Notes: generated from the sequence alone by a model not told the origin. 64,000 nt of DNA from Anagrus nilaparvatae (GCA_022575985.1 JAKSXM010000142.1:4588001-4652000); one strand, 5' to 3'; positions 1-13,002 are shown, counted from the stretch's first letter. Numbers and translations are program-made.

Positions 1-1250
1 TCTGAGGCGATTTTATGGATCCTGTTTGGGCAGAATTTTAATAATTTTGAGTCATAATAAATTATTTCTACTCTAGTGCCCCTAAAATCTAAGTAAGAAA
101 TTTATTACTGTATGATACTAAAATTCTTCTAACCCTTAAATATTATTTAAAAAATTTTTTATTAGTTTCAAATTAATACTTTAATAACAAAAAGCAACAA
201 ATTATTATTAATACCTAATATAAATAAAAAATCAATTAATCAAAAAATAGAAAAAAATTGTAAATATAACACGTTTCTTTTTCTTTTTTTTCTGTATAAA
301 ATAATGAATAAATAAATAAATAAAAATAACATAAACTCGTATGTCAACTTTATAATATAAATAAATCCATATTTATAAAGCTTATTATATACAAATAAAA
401 AGTTTTACAAGCTATTAGTTATAACTAAAATTTTATTTATTTCCGTGTATGTTGAAAATTTATTATAAATATTCATGTTTTATATATTAGACTTTTGGTT
501 ATTTTAGTTCTTTCGTATAATTATCAAAATATTGGGAATCTAACAGGAGCAGTAAGCTCCCTTATACTAAAATTATCAAATAAGTGTACAAAATATACCC
601 CCCCCACTTAGTAATTAAATAAATTGAATAATTATACTTAATTAATGAAAAATTTTATAATTTGTTTTTTAAAACTGTAATTGGATTCTTAAATTAAAAA
701 TCTGGTTATATTACCTTTTACCTCCCTTGCAGTATATTTTATAAACTGTACCTCAGGCACTTTACTTTTCTGATAATGCATTATATGTGATGAATGTTAG
801 ACACGTTTTTTATTTCTTTCTTTTTATGAGTTTATACACTAAAAGTTGAATTTCCGCATTTTTAAGATTAACAAACTTTTTTATACATTTTATTATATAT
901 TTTCTTCTATTTATACGCAATTTTTCTTTATATATATATAAAAGGTGACATTTTTTTTAGAAAAAAAAAAATTGGAATTTTTATTATTTTTTAAGAATTA
1001 AATTGAATAAATAAATAATTATGTCGTTAAAAAATTTTTTTACTTTTTATTCTTTATTTGATTAGTAGAAAATTTAGATAATTAATTAATTTATAAATTA
1101 AAATTTTTTTAAACAAAGAATTTACTGGGTAAGATTGGGACTAATTTTACAAAATTTTCAAATAGTAGTATAACCGAAAAATGGATTATGTTTGGAATAT
1201 ATTATTATGTAATTACATTCCATAATATATCACACATTCCTAATAGAAAG

Positions 1251-1287
1251 TTTCTCGCAAACGAAATGAGTTCAGAAGGCTATATAA
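1251..1287 (+). promoter_or_regulatory. PSEA-like motif plus TATA box, copy 1
   Basis: The motif TTTCTCGCAAACGAAATGAG starts at 1251 and TATATAA starts at 1281, 30 nt later. This matches the position of the proximal sequence element (about -60) and TATA box (about -30) in insect U6-type RNA polymerase III promoters. Transcription would start near 1309. A run of seven T (1363-1369), a good polymerase III stop, would give an RNA of about 60 nt. The downstream sequence is not any snRNA I know. Confidence 0.6.
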
Positions 1288-3397
1288 TGATCCAGCGATT
1301 AACATATAAATATGAATAATATCCTATTTCTTACCTTAATTGAACTTTATGAAACTTGTGCGTTTTTTTGTTTATTATGTGAAATCATTAAATTTAGTCT
1401 TTTGTGTACGTCTACTTGTTCAGCTTGTTCTCTGTTTAACGTCAAGAGACGGTATCTTCACTTATACGTCTAGAATCAATGTTACTGAAATTATAAGCAA
1501 ACGAAAATATAAATAAAAACATGATTTTTACTTTGATTTCCTTTAAAAAAAATTTAATTTCAATTAACTGTCAAAAACAATGATTTAAATTACAACAATC
1601 ACAAAAATCGATGAAAATATTTACTTTTGAATTAGGAAAAGTGTTGTTTAAAAATATAACTTGACTTGGAAAAGTCTCCCTCACCCAATAATTAAAACAT
1701 TGTTGCAATCAATTCATTTAAATTCAAATAAATAAGCTTAAAATCTAATCCTATAAATACCTACCCACAAAATGATAATAAATAATATTTAAATTTCCTA
1801 TTATATACCTATACATACTTTTAGCTATTTTTATAAAGTATAGAATTTAAATATTTTAATTAAAACTAGAGCACGAAAAAAAATAAATAGATATAATCAA
1901 ATTAGGATTAAAAATAATACAATAATACCATTCGACATATACAAAATACCTGTTTTATTAAACATGCAAATTAACTTGATATTATTTAATCACCAAATAT
2001 AAAATTTTGTAATAATTAAATATGTAGGTTATCGAGTAAATTTATCATTGACTTTTTAATTCACGAAAAAAAAACATAGTTACACTTTAAATATTGACAA
2101 ATACTATTTTTTTTGTAAGATTAAAAGTCAAATTTTTTTTAATCAAAATAAGAACAAGTTGAATTGCTAAAAAAATATATGTTACAAGTGCGTAAATACA
2201 CGTGTGATTGGGTGTGAAAATAGAATTTAAGTACCATATAAGTTACAATATAAAATTTTTTTTCTGAACACAACACGAGACTTTCTTCACTTATATATGC
2301 CACTCCTTTATAATAATTTATAAAAAGAGTTGATATTATTTTTTTAATGCACACGTGACTTCGTGTTTTATATATTTTATACTTTTCAATAACTTTTCTT
2401 CGTGTACACACAAGCTTAAATTAAGATTTGTATTATTTCGAGATAAATGATAAAAATCTTTTTGAATCACGAATATTTTTTTTTTATTTTGAAAGTAAAA
2501 TTTTTTTTATTAAAAGGTACCTATATTTTTTTTTTATAATTTATTTTATAGTCAAAAATATATCTATTTTGCATTAAATCAAAATATTTATAATATTAAT
2601 TTTGACATACATGTAATATATCATATAATTTAACATTAGATTACAAAATTTACCAATTATTCTAATTAAGTAAAAAAATAAAAGCATAAAAAATATATGT
2701 GTAGGTATATAATATTCGACAACTGAAAAGTAGCTCAGAACATATAAAAAAAATTTTTTTTTTTAAATTAACAGAATTTATCCCTTCTCTTTTAAGAAAT
2801 GTAGGACTAAAAATTGACAACATAAAAAATTATTATCAGGTGCGGGCCTTTCATAGTTTTCTTTTGATATATATTTAAAAAGTAGTTTTTAACGCTGCCG
2901 GGCGATAAAATTTTTTTTTTATTTATTAGACTGGTCTATTTTCTATATTGCAACAGTTTTTAAACAAAATATAGCAATTGGTAAACGATTTATTATTTTA
3001 TCAGAAAGTATTTAAGCTTTTTGATACCGTTTAAGTAAGTGAGATTAGATTCATGGCCGTTTTAATACTTTTACAATGATATTTATTATCCAAAAAGTCT
3101 GTGTAATTATTAATAAATTTATTATCCAATGAATCAATAATTAAAGAATAAGTATGTATTTTTTTAGAAAGAAATATTTATTACAATTATGCGACGCCGG
3201 CGTTTACTGACTTGGGTCTAAAGTACACGTATTACATTTACCAATTTAAACCCTTTTGGGACCAGATGCTAAAGTGATTGTATAAGGTATTACTTAAACG
3301 TGTAACCTAATACTTAATGTTTATTAAATTATTAATGTCAAATAAACTTAACATTATGTTATTTCTTTACGACATACGCCAATGCAAATGTTATTTG

Positions 3398-3736
3398 CAC
3401 TAAAAAAAGTAACATTCTTTAACAAAAAAATTAGAAAATTTTCGAAAAATTAGTAAATTTTCGAAAAAATTTGTAAATATTCGAAAAAAATTGTATAATT
3501 ACTAAATTTAGTATATTAACAAAAAATTCGAGTATTACAAAAAATAGTTGTAAATTTCCGAAAAATAGTTGTGAATTTACAACTTTTTTCGTAAAATCAC
3601 AAAAAAAAAAAGAATTCTCAAATTTTTCGAGAATATACTAAATTTAGTAAATTTACGATTTTTATTGAATATTTATAAAATTTTTCGAAAAAATTCTATT
3701 TTTTTTGTAAATCTAAGAAAGTTACTTTTTACAGTG
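3398..3736. mobile_element. MITE family A, copy 1 (339 bp)
   Basis: The left end CACTAAAAAAAGTAACATTC and right end GTTACTTTTTACAGTG are inverted repeats. The body has the family's mix of TTCGAAAAA, ACTAAATTTAGTA and AATTCTCGA-type palindromes. It has no coding capacity. The flanks do not show a clean TA duplication. Confidence 0.85.
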
Positions 3737-4078
3737 TGTGTTGCATTCTGTGTACATATACTCTATATTTTCCTATACAGATAGTTGAACGAGTATGTAT
3801 ATAGGACCTTATTTAATTTGCATACACCGCTATAGAACATACAACTACTTTAGCATCCAACCCCTGCAGAAAACATGAATGCTCTGAAACTGTTCATTGT
3901 AGCGACTTTACACCGCCGTGATTAGCTTAACCATTCGAGCAAAGGAATAAAATTTAATTAAATGACTCTGAAATTAAAAATGTAATATTCACTAAAATAT
4001 AATAACTGACAATATTTTTCAAATCTATTTATTTAAATATCAAACCACTATTTTGAATTTCATGTTGGTCTTCATCTA

Positions 4079-4115
4079 TTATATACCTTCATTAACTCAT
4101 TTCGTTTGCGAGAAA
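4079..4115 (-). promoter_or_regulatory. PSEA-like motif plus TATA box, copy 2
   Basis: Read on the minus strand, TTTCTCGCAAACGAAATGAG starts at 4115 and TATATAATAG starts at 4085, exactly 30 nt on. Its first 22 bases (4115-4094) are identical to copy 1, yet the sequences further upstream and downstream do not align. T-runs on the minus strand occur about 60 and 80 nt after the expected start near 4057. Confidence 0.6.
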
Positions 4116-4903
4116 TTTTTTAAAATAAAAAATAATCAAATATTCAAAAAATATAAAATTCAAATTTATGTTTGTTTTAAATAACTTATAAATAATAACT
4201 TAATAAACTAGTATAGAGTATATCAATAAATTATTATTTTATTTACTTAGTCTATGTTACAACAATGGCATGCACAAAGATAAGACATTGCAATGTATTA
4301 AAGTAGACTTCCTAAAGATTTAAAATACAATAAAATACAAGATTAAAATTATACTACTGACCTGATATAATGCAAATTATTAATCGTGAGAATAGGTAAT
4401 TTATTATAAAATATTATAAATTTTCAATTTCAAGGTTTTTTTTTGATAAGCAAAAAAATATATTTTAGATTAAAAATTATTAATTTTTCATTTGATAAAA
4501 TTTTAAATAATTGATTTTTATCAGTAAAACATAACCTAAAAAGTATTTACTAGCTTAAAAAATTTTTTTAAATTCTATATATGAACTTGCATTATTATAA
4601 ATAGTAATTTATCATAATCATATATGCATAAGATATATCTCGTACATAATATGACCGATTATTAAAACTATCACGTATATGTTTAAATGTAAAAAAAATA
4701 TTTTATTATTTTTTTTTTTTAAACAACAATTTATGTATTTCATAATTTATAAATGTTATAATAATAATATGACGATTTTTTAACCATTAATTTAATTTTT
4801 TATTTTAAAATTTTTAAATACAATGTGTAACATGGAGATATATTAGGTCGTTAGTTATTTTAAATGTTAGTTTATTTATTAGAATTATTTGGGATAAATT
4901 TTG

Positions 4904-5244
4904 GTGCACTAGAACCTTGATTATGCGGACCTGAATTATAAGGATTTTGGATCAACCTGATAAGCATATTAGCCCAAAAATGATATATTAAATTTTTTTT
5001 TTAAATTATCCTAATAGACACAAAATGTTAATTGATTAAACCGTATTTAAGTTCGTTTTTTTATGAATTTATGCCTTAAATTCCATACCAATAAGCTTTT
5101 AACTGTATTTTTTAGGGTAGTTATTCTAACAAATTTTTTTAATTTTATACAAGTACTCATTTATTTTTCTGGATAAACCTTATTTTCAAGTGTCTGGATC
5201 AGGCTCCATCTAGCCTGATTTGGATACTCGAGGTTCTAGTGCAC
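4904..5244. mobile_element. Short TIR element (about 341 bp)
   Basis: GTGCACTAGAACCTTGA at the left and TCGAGGTTCTAGTGCAC at the right are inverted repeats with one mismatch, and similarity continues inward (CGGACCTGA / CTGATTTGG region). The inside is AT-rich and non-coding. The target duplication is unclear. Confidence 0.8.
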
Positions 5245-6712
5245 TTTTAAAAAATTAGAAACTTAAAATTTTTCGGATTATTAATTCAAGGGTGGATGAG
5301 AAAGGATTATTCGCTACTAATAAAATTTTTCAAAAACAAGCAGTTTATTAAAATAACAAACAGCGTAATATACATAACAGGCCCACATAAACAAGAATTT
5401 TTTAACTACAAAGAAAATTTAACTCGCCTTCTTTTTTTTACTTGTACTATACGTGATATTAAGTAATAAAATTTGCACATAATCGCATATTCATACAGCA
5501 ATTAACTTTAATCATAAACAATAACACACATTAATATTTAATACAGATTAAGAAAACCGGGAGGGAAAAAGATTTAGATATACAAATAGAAAAATGTAAC
5601 TATTTTTTAAGAAATATCATTTATTACAAATAAATATTTTTAAACGATTCACGTGCTTATAAGCGTGGTCGTTAGTTCTCTATATATACCCTCTACTGAC
5701 ACACGTGACTAAATATAAAATATTATAATATTTATGTGCATATATACCTGTTTATATATGCATTTATGCACGTGCAAAAAATATTTTTTTTTATATAGGT
5801 ACACAATAAGAATTGTAACAAACATTTTAGGTTGACAAGTATAAAGAAAACTTTTACAGATATTAAAACTACGTGTTATTAATAGTTAATGTTTTTATTA
5901 TTAATATTTCATTTACTTGACTTTAAAATGCAAATTAAGAGTATATTAGACTGGACATGATTTTAAATTTTATTAATTATTTGAAGAAGTACTTATTATT
6001 TAAATTTGCAATGCTAATTTTTATCTGCACTCAAAAATTTGACTCCCAATTTTCACTCCAAATTTGACTCCCAACTTTTTACATCCTAATTGAAACAGAA
6101 TGATGGAATGCCACATTTAATTACACAGCTGACAGTGGTCCTAAATAAAAGTGGAAAGCCCCTATACTCTTTCAATCGGACTCAGATTAGCAATTTTAAA
6201 GTATATAGACTTAAATTTTCAAAAACCAATTTGTCGTAAAATTTTTTTAAAGTGCTTTTAAAAATTAAAACTTCAAACAACTTCATTCAAAGAGCGTCCA
6301 TTAACGATAAAAAATCTAATCAATCATCTGATCTTTCAAGTATCATTCACTCGTCTATTTTAATTGTTTATTCAATTAACTTTTAATAGAATCGAAGTCA
6401 TCGCTTTAATTGTTAACAATTATCTGTTTAAATAATCATTTTTTATCTATTATTGCATAATGCAAACTAATTAGACTTTTCATTAACTAATGAGATTACA
6501 CTTTTAAGTGATACATACAAGAGCGTATAATTAAAATTATATAAATATAAGATTTTTATTTATAATTAAAATTCATTTCATTTTAATAGTTTTTTTCATT
6601 TTCTTTCATTTGATTATATAATTCGGTGTAAGCTTAATGAAAAGTATTTTTATTCTTCCAGTTTTGCTTTCATGTTTCGTCTTTGTAACAGTGTCTATTT
6701 CTTAATAAAATT

Positions 6713-6749
6713 TTTCTCGCAATTGAAATGAGTTCCGGATATTATATAT
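6713..6749 (+). promoter_or_regulatory. PSEA-like motif plus TATA box, copy 3
   Basis: TTTCTCGCAATTGAAATGAG starts at 6713 and TATATATT at 6743, again 30 nt apart. Expected transcription start is near 6770. T4 runs lie at about 6806 and after 6830. No known RNA is recognised downstream. Confidence 0.58.
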
Positions 6750-7149
6750 TTACAATTTGAATAACACGCGATACTTCTTCAAAAATTATTCTTTATTATT
6801 TACAATTTTATCAATCATTTGAGTTTTAATATTTGACGATTATATCTAGGAATGAAAGTTCAGTTCTAAATTTTCTCTTGTAACCGTTAACAGAAATCTG
6901 TTACAACCTATGACAGTGAAAATTATTTCATTTAAAAGTATTATCTGTTTCAGCATAAATCTAATATTTGGTTGAATAAATTTTAATTGCTGAGTTGATT
7001 TATATAGGTTTTGTTCAAACCTACAATAGCTATTTATTAAACAAGGGATGAAATATTGGTTTTGGTTTCGCATGTAGTTGTATGCACTAGCGAGTGCAGA
7101 CAGCATGCAAAAGTCGAACCCCATATTTTTTCCCGTGTTCTAAAACATA

Positions 7150-7226
7150 GTTTTACATATAATGGGAAAAAAAGCCGTCTCCCTAGGGCAGAAAATAGGC
7201 TTTTTTTGCCCTAGATATGTAAAATT
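7150..7226. repeat. Short palindromic block
   Basis: GTTTTACATATAATGGGAAA with AAAAGCC at the left pairs with GGCTTTTTTTGCCCTAGATA with TGTAAAA at the right. An inner CTAGGGCA / TGCCCTAG stem is also present. It may be a very small MITE. Confidence 0.5.
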
Positions 7227-8709
7227 TTTTAAACGAGCGAACATTTTTTCTTCTGGGATAACTGCTTCTTTGGTAAAAAAATAACAGACCTTATTATACT
7301 TTTTCATGACCTAAAAAATTCATAAATCTTAAAAATATATACTTTTGATTGCAAAATTTTGATTATTTAAAATTGTCCTTTTACTTTTTTGCATTTTGAT
7401 ATAATTGTTGAAAATAAAATTGCACTACGTCAATCATTCAACATGCAATAAAACGAAAGTAAGAAAAAACAAAAATTTTTTTTCTTTAAATGATCAATTT
7501 ATTTAAGTAAAAAAAAAAAATGCACACAATTTATAATATGTCACTACCATGAGAATTTGAAAAAAAAACATATCGTCATTTTTCAAGTTACTGCAGCATA
7601 ATGTAACATACATCACGATTATAAAATGTAAAATATAAAAAAGCAACAATATATTATTTATATACGAATAATATCTATGAAGAAAAGAGATATAATTATT
7701 AACCATTGAATCAGCTGGATATATCTTGAGGCCTTTTTTTTTTAAAATAGTTTTATTTCGTTGATCGAATCCTTGTGGGATATTGTCAGCAAAAACAGCT
7801 TGATAAGCTCATACAAACACACTTATTATACTTAACAGTAGGAAACAACGCGAATATAAGATTTAGATACGTCAAAAATAATTTTATTTTATTATAAATG
7901 ATTTTTTTAGTTATGTAATTTTTATCGGAATTTTATCGTAATTTTGTAGGTCAGTTACAAACTAAAAATTGACCTAATTCAAAATGTGAAATTTTGGTTG
8001 AAGTTAACTTTAAATTTAACAAATTTTTGATACTTTTATAAATCTATAAATTTACTGCTTTTTCAATTATATTTATAAAACGTCCTTTTTTTCAACAATT
8101 TTTGAGGTAAAGTCCAATCAAATTAATTAAGTGACATGAGATTTTTCCTTTTTTAGTTTATCTGAAAATGTTTTTTATAATACAGAATTATGAGATTTTC
8201 TTTTATAGTACATATATTACATACGTAAATTAAAAAACACACGTGTCCTTTTTTTAATTTGCATGTTAGATTGACATTGATATAGTAGAATTTAAAGAAC
8301 TAAAAAATTTTTTCAGGATATTTTGTGCAAAAAATACAGAAGTAATTGGGGCATGAAAAATATTTTACTGACATTAATGAGTAAACCTTCTCAAGTATCA
8401 GCTTAAAGCTTTTAAAAATACATAGGGCAAAGAAAACTATCTGATACATAAACAAGCATGATTATAGAAATCTTGGGGTAGGTATAAACCAAATTAATGC
8501 AGCATAACGAATCGACGATATAAGCTTAAATTTCATATATAAAAGGGATCAGGTAGATAGCTTTCCCTATATCGTGTCCACAAGAACTTAAATTTTTTTA
8601 CAGTTACAAATACAGTCTGAGATGTTTTAAGTGCAAAACAAGATTTCTTTAAATTTAAGCAAAATGTACAGTTTTATAACGCATGGGTACAAGTTTTTTA
8701 CTTGAAATA

Positions 8710-10512
8710 TCAAACAAAGCAACTTAACAGTGTATTACTTGCATTTTGATTATAATAAAGTTTTTTAAATCTTTCTATATAAATAATATAGACCAATTCA
8801 CCGACAAAAACTAGAGAACCTATAGACCATCCTACCAAAAGAACGGTAAATAGGGTCAGTATATTGATTTCATCATCCTCAAAAAATTTATTATCATTTA
8901 TTTGACTCCTTTTATCTCGCATGTTTTCATCGTAACCCTCTCTGTCCCATTTAGTGTCAATTCCATTTTCAAGCAGCTGAGTGTATAATTTTCTGAATTT
9001 AATTATGTATGGTGAAGTTTCTTCAAAAACTTGGACAGAATGGAACGATGGAAAATTTGTTTCAAATGATCCATAAGCTCTTGATCGATCGCTTCTTAAA
9101 TTTATCGTAGCTTCAACCATATCTTCTATCATTAACATAAGACCATCGCTATATTTTGAAGTATCGTCGGCTAGTTTATGGATTTCTAATGATCTCATTA
9201 TCTTTTTGTTTAACGGACTAAGGTATTTATTTTCACTCAACGCATAAAATAATTCTTTGGTTCCATAAGAGTAAATTGTTATATTTTTATAATAAGCTTC
9301 TTGCAAACTATTAGCAAGTAATTTCTCGTTTTCGGTATATTTTAAAGCTGTTAATTTTAGAAAACACTCGGATGCAAGAAAGATAGAAAAAGAAGTTATT
9401 GATAAGAAAAGAATCTTGGATCTTAAACTTTCGTGAGTGAATCGTACTGCAAGTCCCAGGCTAATTTGAAAAATATCTGATATTTGCCATGAATCATTTA
9501 GAAGATAAGAGCAAATTATGAAAATAATAAATATTAAAAAAACCATTCCAAAATAATAAAGATTATTAGAAGCGAATTCTAGGTATTGTTCTTGATCTTT
9601 TGGAGCAATCGCATGCACTACACAAGTTTTCCAAATCATTATCTGATTTAATTTTAAATACCAAGCAAGCTCATATCCTATAATGATGTTTAATTTGTAG
9701 GCTTGTATGTATTTGTATCCTTCATTTACTCCTGGAAGGAATATCCGAGTTTCAGAAGCATTCCATAATGAAAGAAGCAGGTCGAATCTTTTGTATCCTT
9801 TTATAGATTCAATCGATATTTTCATACCAAAAATAGCTGGATCCTGTTTGGGATAATAATGTTTGGATATTCCGGTTACTATTTTAAATTGATTCATATT
9901 TTTTATTTTATCAGGAAAGATTTTCATTGAATAATTTTTAAAATTGTGAATTTCAAAAATACCAAAAAAAGGATTGAAGCTGATAATTTTAACGAAATTA
10001 TTATTTTCAACTTGCAATATAGTGAATTCTAAATATTTGTGGTTCCAAGCTGTTTCTAAAATAAGCTGACTTACATTTGTTGAAGGATTTTCAGTGTGCA
10101 AGACAAATAAACATCGTGCTTGTGAAATATACAAAATCGAAGTTTTGATGTACTCCAACAAAGTTTCAAATCTGAAAAATTCTCTCGAAATTGTATATTC
10201 GTGGGCTATTATCACGTGCAAACTCGAAGCAAGGTCTTGATTATAGGTGAAAAAATAATTTTCATTATATTCCTTCAACACTGTCTCGTTAACTTTGTCA
10301 AATAAATTAACTGGTTTCCTGTCCATAAGTTTACTAATTATGAGTTTTTCATTTAAATCGTAAATTTTATCAGTTTCATTTTTAAAAGTGTGAATTGTTA
10401 TTTGCCTGGGATTTATTTCTTGTTCAATAAGTCCAGTCAGATGGTCGATATAAGGAAAACTGAAAACGAAATTTATGTCACACAAAATAGCAATAACGAA
10501 AAAAATCCACAT
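8710..10512 (-). CDS. Divergent ionotropic receptor (IR), intact single exon, 600 aa
   Basis: This gene probably encodes a ligand-gated cation channel subunit of the insect chemosensory IR family, related to ionotropic glutamate receptors and placed in the plasma membrane of sensory neurons. Seen: a hydrophobic signal peptide (residues 1-18), a long extracellular region (about 19-317), a first membrane segment (about 318-336), a pore-like stretch (about 343-358, ISDIFQISLGLAVRF), a second membrane segment (about 366-385), an extracellular S2-like region (about 390-548), and a last membrane segment (about 550-578) with the sequence GWSIGSLVFVGEL, typical of IR C-termini. The tail is only about 20 residues. 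The length of 600 aa fits insect divergent IRs, which are often intronless. The start at 10512 is chosen because the signal peptide follows directly. An initiator-like TCAGT lies about 75 nt upstream on the minus strand (10586-10590). No stop or frameshift interrupts it. A broken copy of its 5' end lies at 15014. The ligand cannot be told; exact orthology is unknown. Confidence 0.93.
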   Translation of the reverse strand: MWIFFVIAILCDINFVFSFPYIDHLTGLIEQEINPRQITIHTFKNETDKIYDLNEKLIISKLMDRKPVNLFDKVNETVLKEYNENYFFTYNQDLASSLHVIIAHEYTISREFFRFETLLEYIKTSILYISQARCLFVLHTENPSTNVSQLILETAWNHKYLEFTILQVENNNFVKIISFNPFFGIFEIHNFKNYSMKIFPDKIKNMNQFKIVTGISKHYYPKQDPAIFGMKISIESIKGYKRFDLLLSLWNASETRIFLPGVNEGYKYIQAYKLNIIIGYELAWYLKLNQIMIWKTCVVHAIAPKDQEQYLEFASNNLYYFGMVFLIFIIFIICSYLLNDSWQISDIFQISLGLAVRFTHESLRSKILFLSITSFSIFLASECFLKLTALKYTENEKLLANSLQEAYYKNITIYSYGTKELFYALSENKYLSPLNKKIMRSLEIHKLADDTSKYSDGLMLMIEDMVEATINLRSDRSRAYGSFETNFPSFHSVQVFEETSPYIIKFRKLYTQLLENGIDTKWDREGYDENMRDKRSQINDNKFFEDDEINILTLFTVLLVGWSIGSLVFVGELVYIIYIERFKKLYYNQNASNTLLSCFV

Positions 10513-10828
10513 GATAAAAACTTAATCTTTTCTGTCCAGCCAGAGAGTTTTCAAAATATATTATTCCCTCAAAAACTCAAACACTACTGAAATTTTCAAT
10601 TAATTTTTGAAAAAATGGTATAGGGTACTAAAATGAAAATGAAAATAAAATAAAAAAATAAAAAATGTAAATAAAAAATAATTATCCTTCGTTAATATTT
10701 ATTAGATAATAAAAATTAATTTTTAAAATAACAGTTTTTCCTTTTTGACCTTACTATTTTATTTTCATTTTACATATATTTATTTTAGAGAGTATCTATT
10801 TTTACATTGACACAATATGTGAGTCATA

Positions 10829-10870
10829 TAAATAAATAAATAAATAAATAAAAATAAATACAAAAATAAA
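10829..10870 (+). repeat. (AATA)n microsatellite
   Basis: Repeated AATA units lie just beyond the 5' side of the receptor gene. A shorter (AATA) run is at 304-325. Confidence 0.85.
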
Positions 10871-11014
10871 CAAACTTTATTGAGTAAACAACAGCTTATT
10901 TTTTTTTTTTTTAGTGAGCACTTCCTCGTTTTTTAAAATGAAAAATTTTATGAAAGCATAAAAATTAATTTATCCTTAAAACCTATAAAAAATTGATAAG
11001 GGCTTCGTAGACCA

Positions 11015-11436
11015 CACTGTAACCAGTAACTTCTTATATTAACAAAAAAATTTGTAAATATTCGAAAAAAATCGTATAATTACTAAATTTAGTATTCGAG
11101 TATTCTCTTGTTTGTGAATTTGCAAGAAAAATTGATAATTTAAAATTTTTTTCGAAAATTTTCAAAAAATAGTTGTGAATTGACAACTTTTTTTGTAAAT
11201 TCACAAAAAAAAAATCGAGAATTCTCGAATTTTTTGATAATATAGGTACTAAATTTAGTAAATTTAATAAAATATTATTAATACCCTATTAGTAAATTTA
11301 GTACCTATATTAATAGTAAATTTAGTACCTATATTTGACATTTTATCGAATATTTACAAAATTTTTTGAAAATTTACTAATTTTTCGAAAAAATACTATT
11401 TTTTTTGTAAATCTAAGAAAGTTACTTTTTACAGTG
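11015..11436. mobile_element. MITE family A, copy 2 (422 bp)
   Basis: It starts CACTGTAACCAGTAAC and ends GTTACTTTTTACAGTG. Inside, a short segment with GTACCTATATT and TTTAGTA is repeated around 11240-11340, which makes this the longest copy. There is no reading frame. Confidence 0.87.
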
Positions 11437-12677
11437 CACCATTTCCTGTAGCCTATTATTTCAAAACTAGAATTTTTTTTATTAGTTTACAAATATATTG
11501 CTAACTTTTCCTGTTCAATTGCAAATTATAATTGACCAAAAATATTTTTAATTGATTTTGAGTTATATGCACGAAAACTCATAACTGTACTGCCCTAGTC
11601 CATGCATAAAATTTATCGTCAATTGCAGACTAGTTACTCACATAATTTTTAAATTTCAGGTATTTATATTTTTCATAAATTTAAAAAAAAAAACTAAAAA
11701 AATAATTTTGTTAATTATTTAGCACAGCACAAACATAAAAATATGCATAAATTGAAAGGTAAAAGGTGAAAGTCGCAAGTTATCGTATATCTTTATGTAC
11801 CTATTTTATTTATGCACCATCTCAATATTTTATATTATTTTAAAATTTATTTCTTCCTATCTCAAAATAAAAGTTTGCATGTTTTTTAAAATTTATTTAA
11901 AGTATTTTTTGACATTTTATTTTTCTCATTTCATACTAATAAAATATTCTTTGTACACGCGTTTATTTAATATTTAAAAAAAATTTAATTAATAGTTTTG
12001 AAATGTATTTAACGCTTTAAATACTAAATTAGAGTATAAAGAAATAATTTTTTTTCGCACTGAATAAAATTAAAATTTAATTTAAAAATTTGCTAATCAT
12101 TGATTAAAAAGATAAAAAATAATTATTTTTTGAAAAATAATTAAGAAAAATATTTTTTTTTACACCAATAATTTACCATTATTAACTTTCCATATAGATG
12201 TCCAACAGTTTCCTTATCGATAATTTTATCTATTGATTAATTTAAATATAAAAGGATAACTTTACTACTGTAAAAAGTAAGAGAAAGCTTATAATATTAG
12301 TTTTTTTTTTTAAATTTAAATTTTTATAATATAGGTATCTCATTTAATAAACTACAAGATATAATGCGTGCATTTAATATGCATAAAAGTGGTTTCACGG
12401 TCTAACGAATAATATAAATATTTTATATATTGACAATTGCATCCGGCTTTTATTATATTATAAAAGAAAGAAAAAATTGGCTTTTTTTTGTTGATAATCG
12501 ATGAGTGAAATCGTAACAATCGAGTGTAGCTTATAAAATTAAATTATAAACAAAAAAAAAGGTTTTTAATTGTACTCGTAGATAAATTGATTGAATAAAG
12601 TAAAATTTCACTTTTATGTGAAAGTTTTTTTTATTTTTTATTGATAATATATTTAAATTTATATAAATTCAATATTT

Positions 12678-13002
12678 ATGCATATGAGCAAATACGAGAA
12701 AATTATGGTTTTAAGGAAGGATAAATTTAGTCTGGTACTGAATAATCAAGAAGCTGATACTCTGGACGGCGTATGGATCCGGAATTTGGATGAATTTGAT
12801 AATTGACTCTTTTGCAAAAGAGTATAAACTGTCAATTATATAAATTTTTGATTATTTCCAAGCAGAATTGAATTTAGAAAATATTTCCAACGAAATCCGG
12901 GCTAGTGACGATAATTTTTGGCCAGAATCAGAAAAATTTTTAGAACATATTGGGTCTCAAGCTTTTGTACTGACAAACAAATTCGCAGACCACAGACAGT
13001 AA
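12678..13002 (+). pseudogene. Possible decayed coding fragment, unidentified
   Basis: Two short open stretches in different frames look less AT-driven than the surroundings. Frame one (12678-12806) gives 42 residues including FSLVLNNQEADTLDGVWIRN and a TGA. A second frame (12844-13002) gives 52 residues including NEIRASDDNFWPESEKFLEH and then a stop. Between them lies an imperfect palindrome (about 12800-12842, TTGAC... GTCAA with CTCTTTTGCAAAAGAG inside) that may be an insertion. I do not recognise a family. Mixed residue use (W, P, D, E, R) suggests former coding; chance is possible. Confidence 0.3.

Larger units (their letters stand above)
1..8709. other. Intergenic, 3' of the receptor gene
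   Basis: AT-rich DNA without supported genes. Its contents are promoter-like modules at 1251, 4115 (minus) and 6713, a family A MITE at 3398, a TIR element at 4904, and the palindrome at 7150. A short direct repeat AATTTGACTCCCAA occurs twice at 6043-6075. Otherwise I see only homopolymer-rich sequence. Confidence 0.7.

Noticed and set aside
2139..2411. 90-codon open frame on the minus strand
   Set aside because: Low-complexity composition with no domain or conserved motif; expected by chance in AT-rich DNA of this length.
10390..10590. 66-codon plus-strand frame at the receptor 5' end
   Set aside because: Antisense shadow of the receptor gene.
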